Shown here piece after piece: positions 31,546 to 39,908 of a DNA stretch of 64,000 bases (the stretch's first letter is position 1; each line of letters opens with the position of its first letter). The notes under the pieces were generated by a model. The model saw only the letters and a program-made list of their open reading frames with translations, searched no databases and had not been told where the DNA came from. This DNA is from Nothopassalora personata (taxonomy: Eukaryota; Ascomycota; Dothideomycetes; Mycosphaerellales; Mycosphaerellaceae): the NCBI GenBank assembly GCA_033816765.1, contig CM066287.1, positions 4,898,001-4,962,000 on the forward strand. The letters run 5' to 3'. A program made the translations under genes and the position numbers.

Positions 31546-32467
31546 CTTGGGCTCGTTCCGAAGGGGAGTCTTGCGTTCTCAATGGTATCGAAAGGGACCG
31601 CGAATTTGGATGACAGGTGTGTAGTGCAGTGCCCCCAGCTGGTAAATTGTGATGCGGCTTCCCTTCGGCTGATATAGGATAAGGCCTGTTGCGGTCGAAA
31701 TTGCCTTCACTCCCCGAAATGAAGCACTTGTTGACAGGATGTCATTGCGTGTATGTTAGTAGAGAAGAAGATCTGGAAGCGGGCGACATGATCTCGAAAA
31801 ATAGGTTGAAGTCGTGAGCACGTTTCGAGCCAATCAAAATGTACTGCGCAAAGCATCATACTAGCGCCAAAGTCAAGCGCATCTAAATGCGGACAGTGTG
31901 TGCACGGGCGGCCGGCAGATGCTCCTCATACACACTGAAGTTCACTTGGCAAGAGCGCCCAGACAAATACGTCACTCCTCATCGTCACACCTCTCAGGTA
32001 CGGTCACGAGGGAGAAGCTGCGAAGGCGGACATGACACTGCGCCAGCAAGAGGAAGGCATAACGTTAGAGAAGTGTAACAATGTCGCCGGCCGTCTTTTG
32101 GAGGAGGATGCGCGTGAATCACCAGATCAGAGGCGCCGGCTAAGCAGACCAAGCGACGGCAGCTGAAGAGGCCGCCGCAACAGGCGCATTATCTCGTCGG
32201 AAGTACCTATAGGATTGAGAAGTGTGCCATCCCAGTTGTTTTTGTTCAAGGCGATGTCGAAGAGGCAAGAGCAGTAGCAGGTAGGTGGCACAGACCGGAG
32301 ACGCCCGGAGCCTTCCTTGACACCCGATACATCATTTGGGCTGTTTGGAGGCAAGAACGACCTGAGCATACATACTGACATCGACGCTCGCTGTACGGAG
32401 ACACATCGTGGGGAAAACATTCGCTCACCACAACATCAAAAGCACTCGGGGGACACTCGTCCACATC
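31546..32467. promoter_or_regulatory. Shared divergent upstream region of the CTR and CorA-like genes
   Basis: About 920 bp separate the two divergent start codons, so regulatory sequences of both genes should lie here. I saw no clear copper-factor motif. No gene is supported; short ORFs at 32127-32420 (-) and 32317-32553 (+) are without domains. Confidence 0.4.
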
Positions 32468-34089
32468 ATGTCTCGCAGAAGACCTCATCGTCGACGGATG
32501 ACTTTAGACTCCGGCCACGAGACAATCAACATTCGCGTTGGAAGCAGGCGTAGCACCAACAAGTACCACGAAATCCAAGCTCATGGCCCACAGGATGCTC
32601 GTATCTTTGCCAGACTCGTCGATGACCAGACACGAGCACATCCCAAAGGTGCGTCCGCCGTCTATACACGACTGATGAACGTGGCATTCTACAATTCTGG
32701 CTGCCTGGCTTCCAGCACTCTCTATGACCGTACGCTGACACCATGGATAGATCCTCTCATCATCGCAGTGAATGGATTTCGGCCCTGGCTCGGAGATGTA
32801 CTTCATTCATGCATAGAGGACTACTGGTCCGATATATCGGACTTGGACAGAGCGGTGCAATTTGGCAGCACCATGCAGTTCCCTGAGAGGGCCAGCAAGC
32901 GGGGACAATACGTTCCATGGACATTCATCATTGAGTAAGTACTCCATCAACCGCCTGCATGTCCGACCTCGATCTGACCAGACTCGGCCAGCCACATGAA
33001 CGTGCCGCAGGTCTACTACTGGTCTGTCGATATCAATCCTCCCGCATGGGAAGACTCCGGACTACCGAGTATGGAGAACTTTAGATTCCGTACGGGTGTG
33101 TGGTTTTGTGCCCGTGATGCCTGCCGCTTCGACCCTCAGATCTCGGTCACGGTCATCTTCACCAGACCTGACGAGATCTCGGAGTATGTGGTGAAAGACC
33201 TCTTGTTTGATTACCTTTGGCACGATGAGGATTTCACCCAGCCCCGTGGAGATGAAGAAGGCTTGTGTTGGACGTTCTCAAGGCTCTATTGGCTGCTCAC
33301 AGATTGGCAGAACATTATTGGCGAAGTGTTGGCTCGTCTGGACGAAGCAGAAACCAACAGCCATGGTAGACACCTTCCAGTGAAAGCACGAACCCGCAGG
33401 ATGCACGCCGAGGTCGATAGACTCTACGAGATGAAGGACTATTTGCAGTTTCATACCCGTGCGTTCAAAAAGTTGCAGAAGCTGAAAGAAGACGTGCCAC
33501 GCAACGAGCAAGTCGATCCACTTTGGGCTGACATGGATGATGCTGTGGAGGACCTCGAGCAGTTTGACTCCAGACTTGACAGCTTGAAAGAACGTGGGTT
33601 ACCCTTCGATGCAGCTTGCTGTTGCTATGCTAACAGTGTCTGATGGCAGGATTTAACAACCTCATTGAGCTGGAGTTCAACATCACGAATGCCGTGCAAG
33701 CAGACAACTCGGCTTTCCTTTCTGCCGTCGCGACCTTGTTCTTACCTGTTTCGTTCCTTGCGTCACTCTTCGGCATCACGACTGTCACCTGGCCGGTGAT
33801 TTGGTATGTCTATGCCGCTATCCCGATCTTCGTTGTCAGTGCCATTTGCACAGCTGTCTTTCCATGGGCTCGACGTCGAGTGCAGTCTGCGCTGTACCCA
33901 TTAGAAGAGAGACGCCTGCGCTTGCGAAGGAACCAATTCACACTGCTGGGAGAAGAGTTACCAGACAACGTCGATGTGCCAAACTCGAATCGCCAGGGCC
34001 GTTTTAAGCATCGAAGACCTGTGACAGCTGGCCTGGATGGTTTCAGGACAAGATCACATTCTCGCAAGCGGAGCGAGAAGAGCACATGA
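32468..34089 (+). CDS. CorA-like membrane protein lacking the GMN motif
   Basis: Three exons (32468-32934, 32992-33593, 33650-34089; introns 57 and 56 nt, GTAAGT...GCCAG and GTGGGT...GGCAG) give 502 residues. Most of the protein is a soluble, helical N-terminal domain ending in a long coiled segment (about residues 270-360). Two membrane spans follow: FLSAVATLFLPVSFLASLFG and VIWYVYAAIPIFVVSAICTAVF, with a basic C-terminal tail. This is the CorA/Mrs2 layout, but the conserved GMN after the first span is replaced by GIT (LFGITTVTW). Many such fungal proteins exist; magnesium transport should not be assumed. The start is the first ATG of the open frame; further upstream exons are possible. Confidence 0.75.
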
Positions 34090-35354
34090 AGTAAGATGAT
34101 CATGGTTCGGGAGGTCCAACAACACAAGCTTTCGTGAAGCGAGTTGTAATATGTATCACATAGCTCCATTGGAGTATAGACCATGGCCGCTAGTGGGAGG
34201 ACAGATATGTTTGACGCCTCTGTGCAACGGAACGCGGCGATTTGCTGGTTTAAGTGCTGTACAGCGTACTTGGATGGGAGCATTGCATGTTGTGCAACAC
34301 TCTCTCCAAGGAAAACAATGTGTCCATTGGTGAGAATCGTTAGCGACACAATCATGTGCTTCGAAGCGATCGGCGGGGACAAACAAGAATATACCATGCC
34401 TTCCACCTGAGAACCTTGTCGTTGTGGCGCTGGGCATTTCGCAGTCGCGCGGCCCCGACCCTCAGCTGAACGTTGGCAGTCTCAGCAAGACGATGGTGTC
34501 GGAGCATGTGCGAAGACGTCTTCCCGTGCTATCGATTGTGGCGCATCCAGGATTACGGCACTTTCCTCTCGCTTGCACATCATGTCTCTAGTCTTGCCCA
34601 ATGGCATACATTGAATTCGAGGTGTTGACATGCAGAGTGAATGCCGGAGAGGCGCGGTGTGGTGCGGTTCTTCCAATGTTGCAAGACGTTGATTTCTTCA
34701 CGATGGAGGTGACAGTGGGGGGGGGGGGGGGGCACTAGTCCACATTCGCGCCTGCCCCCTGGCCTTTGACTGGTCAGTGGGTCACGGCGACTTTTCTTAT
34801 CTGTGGCTGCATCCTTCGACATGCATCACGTCGACTTTCCTTCTGCGGACATGTGAGTTCACGACCCGTCATGCGGGCACCCGTACGTACGGATGGACGC
34901 TGTTTCTGGCTTGACTACAATGGAGCTTTTGTATGATCCCCGGGGACCTCCCTCGAGGAGCCAGCCTGACGGCGTGCCTACTTGAGAGGGCCAGAAGGTC
35001 TCCGTCAGCGTAACCGGCCCAGTGAACGCCACCAATTGGGACTATGGACCCGTCGTCTCCATTCGTGTTATCTGAAACGGCAGGGCGAGTGTCCTCGGTA
35101 GGGTTCTCTAAGACGATGCATCTATCTCTTGTTGACGACCCTATTCTTCCGAGTGCAGAAAGCTCTGGGTAGTTGAAGCCCTACACGTCCACTCGCGCCG
35201 GCCAGCACGCCTGTGGCTGCTTCATTGAGCATACTTACAAAGGACGGTACCAGCCACGAGGCAGAAAGTGGATACGGACACGATACAGCAACCAAATGTG
35301 AAGGCTATCGTGGAGAAGTCGAATGGTCCTGACCACCCACTCAAGGCTTCGAAC
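34090..35354. promoter_or_regulatory. Upstream region of the ammonium transporter with GATA motifs
   Basis: This 1.26-kb gap has no supported gene. Three WGATAR sites (read on the minus strand as AGATAA, AGATAA, AGATAG) occur at 34797-34802, 35068-35073 and 35122-35127, within 560 bp of the MEP start codon. Fungal nitrogen regulators of the AreA/NIT2 GATA family bind this motif and control ammonium permease genes. A 16-base G run lies at 34717-34732. Binding is inferred from sequence only. Confidence 0.45.
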
Positions 35355-36917
35355 ATGTCCTCTTCCATCGATTCATCACTACCATACACCTCCAAGGTCG
35401 AATACAATGGCACGACACCGACAGGCGGCGACGCCCTTACACAAGACCTCAACGTATTCTACGAAGCTGGAGACATAGGATGGATGATCACAGCCACCGC
35501 TCTCGTGCTCCTCATGATACCTGGCGTGGGCTTTTTCTACTCAGGCCTCGCACGACGAAAGTCTGCACTCTCTTTGATATGGCTATCTGTCATGGCAGCC
35601 GCGGTGATCAGCTTCCAATGGTTCTTCTGGGGGTACTCTTTAGCCTTCTCACATCAATCCGGATCCTTCATAGGCCGCCTCGACAACTTCGGATTACGGA
35701 ATGTCCTGGCACAACCCAGTGTGGGTAGCGATAGAATTCCGGATCTCATGTTTGCAGTCTACCAGGGCATGTTCGCATGTGTAACGGTAGCGCTAGTGTC
35801 AGGTGCGGTATCTGAGCGTGGGAGAATGCTGCCATGTGTGCTCTTCATGTTCATCTGGACGACAGTCGTGTACGATCCTATCGCTTGCTGGACATGGAAC
35901 CCCGCTGGATGGGTGTACCGGATGGGCGGTCTTGATTTTGCGGGTGGCACGCCGGTACATATAAGTTCTGGCGCTGCGGCGCTGGCATACTCTTATATGC
36001 TGGGGAAAAGGACAGGACATGGAACGCATGCGCTCAACTACCGACCACACAACGTCACACACATCGTCATTGGTACCGTCTTTCTTTGGGTAGGGTGGTT
36101 TGGTTTCAATGCTGGCTCAGCATTGAGCGCGAACCTCCGAGCCGTCATGGCAGCAGTGGTGACCAACCTAGCGGCCTGTGCAGGGGGTGTGACGTGGTGC
36201 CTGGTTGACTATCGGTTGGAGAAGAAATGGTCGACAGTTGGATTCTGCTCTGGTGTCGTAGCAGGACTAGTCGCGATAACACCAGGCTCAGGATACGTCC
36301 CCGCCTGGAGTGCCGTTGTCTTCGGTATCGTAGCTGGTATTGGTTGCAATTTTGCCACGCAGCTGAAATACTGGATCCAAGCTGACGATGCACTGGATAT
36401 CTTCGCGGTACACGGTATCGGTGGGACCTTAGGAAACCTCCTGACCGGCTTCTTCGCCGCAGACTACATTGCCGCTCTCGACGGCCGCACTCGCATCGCT
36501 GGCGGTTGGCTCAACCACAACTGGAAACAACTTGCAATCCAGCTTGCCGATTCAGTAACCGGCATGGCCTACAGCTTTGTCATGGCCTGCGGCATCCTGC
36601 TGCTGATCAGCTTCACATCACGACTTGTCCCTGCCTTGAAGCTGCGGGCCAGTGTGGAAGAGGAAGAGATGGGTATCGACGACGCCGAGATTGGCGAGTT
36701 TGCCTACGATTATGTCGAGCTGGTGAGGGATATAAAGCCAGAAGGGCTGCGCGACCACGAGGATTTCAATACGGAGGATGACGGCGACCAGAGCATGCGG
36801 AGTCTCAGTCGCCACAGCCAGGTTCCGATCAATGTTCGGATCGAAAAGAACAACGAGTACCCTATGCGGACCTTCGCTCGTGACGTCGGGGGTTTGCCAG
36901 TCGGCACAGCCTCCTGA
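35355..36917 (+). CDS. Ammonium transporter, MEP/AMT family
   Basis: A single exon of 520 residues from ATG 35355 (MSSSIDSSLPYTS). The family core starts at DIGWMITATALVLLMIPGVGFFYSG and spans eleven membrane segments. Both pore histidines are present (GGTPVHISSG and FAVHGIGG), the twin-His arrangement of high-affinity Mep2-type proteins rather than Mep1/3, which carry Glu at the first position. The C-terminal cytosolic tail is about 90 residues, acidic, with EEEEMGIDDAEIGEFAYDYVEL, matching the conserved regulatory start of this tail. It imports ammonium across the plasma membrane. GATA sites upstream suggest nitrogen control. Confidence 0.95.
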   Translation: MSSSIDSSLPYTSKVEYNGTTPTGGDALTQDLNVFYEAGDIGWMITATALVLLMIPGVGFFYSGLARRKSALSLIWLSVMAAAVISFQWFFWGYSLAFSHQSGSFIGRLDNFGLRNVLAQPSVGSDRIPDLMFAVYQGMFACVTVALVSGAVSERGRMLPCVLFMFIWTTVVYDPIACWTWNPAGWVYRMGGLDFAGGTPVHISSGAAALAYSYMLGKRTGHGTHALNYRPHNVTHIVIGTVFLWVGWFGFNAGSALSANLRAVMAAVVTNLAACAGGVTWCLVDYRLEKKWSTVGFCSGVVAGLVAITPGSGYVPAWSAVVFGIVAGIGCNFATQLKYWIQADDALDIFAVHGIGGTLGNLLTGFFAADYIAALDGRTRIAGGWLNHNWKQLAIQLADSVTGMAYSFVMACGILLLISFTSRLVPALKLRASVEEEEMGIDDAEIGEFAYDYVELVRDIKPEGLRDHEDFNTEDDGDQSMRSLSRHSQVPINVRIEKNNEYPMRTFARDVGGLPVGTAS

Positions 36918-37470
36918 GGTCTACATTGCACTGCGACTAGAGCTGCACGAGGATCTTGCATGTTTCCATTCGGAATGACTATAAGCTTCGGCAGTGGAAG
37001 AACAGCACACTGGAAAGGTTGATGGCCGGAAGGGAAGTTGTAAAGCAAAATCAATCCTCTGCCTAGCACGAAACGAAATGCCTCTGCAGAAAACCTCGCT
37101 CCATGCCGCCTTCCTCGATGAAAAGTGGGTATCGTCGTTGTCGTTCAATCGTAAGGTCGTCGTAGGCCAAGAGGGCCGTAAATACAACGCCGGTGGGAAC
37201 TCAGCTCCGCAACTGGCGACAGCAAGACTGCTACCTGTCAGCTCATACCGTAAGCTGGTTCTAATCAATAGATACCTGTTAGTCCGAGATGTAGCCTCCT
37301 CTCCCACGCCGTGCTTCGACCGCCCTGAAAGCGCGAGCATCTGCGTTCTTTCTGCGAATGGTCAGCATCGTCACCACAATCACCATCCACCCGATTGTCA
37401 GGCCGCCCCAGCCGCCTCGAGGTTGTGTTGAAGCTTACCTCGGTGGCTGTGGCCCTTGCATCGGCTGGAG
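36918..37470. other. Intergenic region between convergent genes
   Basis: Holds the 3' flanks of the ammonium transporter (+) and the glycine-zipper gene (-). A 145-codon plus ORF at 36994-37431 has no recognisable domain and lies across both 3' flanks; it is not called. Confidence 0.5.
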
Positions 37471-38658
37471 CTATTTGCGGCTCACATACCTCGCCCTAGC
37501 TTGAAACGCGTTAGCACCAACAGCACCAACGACAGCTCCCAGAGCAGATGTGAGCGGTCCTTTCCCAAGCTCAATACCAATGAGGCCACCCGCAAGTGCA
37601 CCGACAGCGCCGTATCCCAAGCCGCGATGGGATATGTTGAAACAATCCCGTATACGGGACTTACCTCGAACCTGTGAAGGTGGTTGATCGTCGTGGCGAC
37701 GCTCACTACGCGCTCGCCGGCGGCTGCCTCGCGTGTCGTAACTTTCGTGGGAAGGTGAGTAGTCGTCTCTCTGAGAGCGATGACGGCGAGGTGGCGAGCG
37801 GGAGAGACGGCGCTCTGCTCCAGTTCCGCCAATGCCCTGGCTGCGTTCGTCGTATCTATCATCGTATCGTCGAGCGTTGTAGTAGGGATCGGCAACGTAT
37901 CCAGGCTGACCATTGGGAGGTACGCTTTGAGCAAATGGATTCTGATGATAGCCTTGCTGCGGCTGCACTGGAGGCGCAACTTGGTTCATGTAATTCGGCT
38001 GTACAGATCCGGTGTCAGAAGGCGGTGGTGCGTACCCAGGGTACTGCTGAGTCTGCGCTGGACCTCCATAGATATTGGCATATGGCACGTACCCAGTGGC
38101 CATCCCACCACGCAAGGTTGAGGTCGATCGAGTTGCCGTCTCCACATAGGCTGCCGTATTGTTCGGTACTGCCTGGGTTGCAGGTGGGGAGCCATATGCC
38201 GCACCTGAAGCAGCCTGCTGAGGAGACATTGGTGGAGGGTCAACAGGACCGTCATGGTAGGACCAGCCTGCGTTGAGGCTGCCCTCAGCGTTGCGATCCT
38301 CACGTTGAGAACGCTCGCAGCCTCTGCTCAGATCCGCTCTGCTTCTTCGCCGCCGCGGCCTGTCGTTGACCGTATCGTAGTCGTCGCCGCCACCGTCGTG
38401 TCTCTGGACGTCTGAACGACGACTGTGTCCGTCGGAGGTATATCCGTCGTTGCGGTCGCCAGCACGGTGTTTGCGATCGTCGTAGTCGTCCTCACTGTAG
38501 CGCCGACGGCTGCGGCGCTGGGGCATGTCGTCGCGGTGGGTCCTGCTCTCAGCCTTGTCCGCGGCCTTCTCCTTCTTGTACTGCACCTCCTTGGCCTTGT
38601 AGTAGCCGCCGGGGATCTTGTCAAAGACCGAGTCAGGTATCTTGTCGGCGCCCCACAT
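37471..38658 (-). CDS. Glycine-zipper protein with long disordered Arg-rich N-terminus
   Basis: One open frame of 395 residues. The N-terminus (WGADKIPDSVFDKIPGGYY) is followed by a strongly charged Arg/Asp/Ser region (about 45-130), a Pro/Gln/Tyr-rich central part (about 140-260) and a second Arg/Ser-rich part. The C-terminus has a small hydrophobic glycine-zipper segment (GYGAVGALAGGLIGIELG, then ALGAVVGAVGANAF, about residues 345-385), typical of membrane-associating glycine-zipper proteins. Such proteins are common in filamentous ascomycetes; function unknown. Two good donor sequences (GTAAGT before the zipper and GTATGT near the stop) leave the exact C-terminus open. Confidence 0.7.
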   Translation of the reverse strand: MWGADKIPDSVFDKIPGGYYKAKEVQYKKEKAADKAESRTHRDDMPQRRSRRRYSEDDYDDRKHRAGDRNDGYTSDGHSRRSDVQRHDGGGDDYDTVNDRPRRRRSRADLSRGCERSQREDRNAEGSLNAGWSYHDGPVDPPPMSPQQAASGAAYGSPPATQAVPNNTAAYVETATRSTSTLRGGMATGYVPYANIYGGPAQTQQYPGYAPPPSDTGSVQPNYMNQVAPPVQPQQGYHQNPFAQSVPPNGQPGYVADPYYNARRYDDRYDERSQGIGGTGAERRLSRSPPRRHRSQRDDYSPSHESYDTRGSRRRARSERRHDDQPPSQVRGKSRIRDCFNISHRGLGYGAVGALAGGLIGIELGKGPLTSALGAVVGAVGANAFQARARYVSRK

Positions 38659-39289
38659 GACTCCTGGTTCGCGCAGGTCAGCTCAATCAGCTCTTTGCTA
38701 CCAGGTTGTTCCTGTCTCCAGATGCACTTCACCTACCGCGCAAGATGAGCTTCTCCATCTCCGTCTGCCGTCCCGTTGCTTTAGCGTAGGTTGGGCGTTA
38801 TGCGCACAGGGATGTCGATGTCGCAGATGGTGGGCGCGGCTAATAAGTGATTCGAGGTGCGCGGGTGGTGGATGGTGTCGCGTGGGGTCGGTTCGACTGC
38901 GCGCAGTGAGGTGCGAGGCGGTAGACCTCGTAGTTCTTGGTCGCGCTCAGAGCTGGGCTCAGCGGTTATTGCGGGTGAAGTTGAAGCCGGTGCAAGCAAG
39001 CAGGTAGTCCATGTTGAGTGATGGGATTTTACACGCTGGAGTAATGATAAAGGCTGATGACTGAAGTAGGCTTGCATTCCGTGCAATCGCCGGCCTCACA
39101 GCGCAAGCTTGATCTGTCATCGCAGCTCTCGTGACCTGCTGTCTATCGCACCGCTCGTGCAACTGGAAAGTGCTCTGCAAATGAAATGGCAAGTCGGCAG
39201 CGTGGAAGCAGTGACGCCATGCCCCGTGATCGGCTGCCGGTAACTGTGCGAAATAATCCCGAATGCTTAGTGTTCCGCAGACTCGAGAG
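38659..39289. other. Upstream region of the glycine-zipper gene
   Basis: About 630 bp of normal composition. Overlapping short ORFs run on both strands but none has a recognisable domain. No gene is supported. Confidence 0.4.
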
Positions 39290-39760
39290 CTTTATGTTAT
39301 ATACACGATAAGCAACTACTTTAGTGCGTCGTTATTTAATATTTGTACATTTATACATCGTATAAAACGTAAATCTCTCTTAGCGTAGGTAGACTTTTAC
39401 AGGATTACTAACGAAAGTTATTCGCTATAATACGTATATAGACCTTTTATACATAATCCCGGCTAAAGAATAAATAAATAGGGTGCGTACTCTTAGGGTC
39501 CGTATACGCCCTATATAATCTATAGTAATAAGATTAATCCATACGCTAGTAGCTATAGATTTAATTTACTTCTTTTATAATTAATTTGCTATTCAGATCT
39601 TAGGTTAATATAATATAATATCGTTGAAAACTATAAGTTCTACTATTACTCTTACTCTATACTCTTGTTCTATACTCTAATTCTTACTATTACGCTTTCT
39701 CTTACTCCTACCATTACTCTTACTATCTAAATATTTTTCCTAACACTGCTATAGCCGCGG
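39290..39760. repeat. RIP-mutated repeat fossil in gene-rich DNA
   Basis: The sequence suddenly becomes TpA-rich and CpA-poor (many CTA, TTA and TAT words, CpG still present) and returns to normal after about 39760. No coding frame, LTR or terminal repeat is recognisable. It is best explained as the remnant of a transposon inactivated by RIP, about 13 kb from the main block. Confidence 0.6.
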
Positions 39761-39908
39761 AGGTAAGCATAAATCACAACAAATAACGCTCGTGGCTGTT
39801 ACACAGCATGGGGTATAAACATATAATCAGGGCCCAAGTTCCCAAAACTCCACTCCAGTCCATGCAGCCGAGCAACGCTGGTGTCCGCGATGCGAATAAA
39901 AGTCGTGC

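Noticed and set aside
36994..37431. 145-codon plus ORF between MEP and the glycine-zipper gene
   Set aside because: It spans 3' flanks of two convergent genes, has no recognisable feature, and an opposing ORF of similar length exists.
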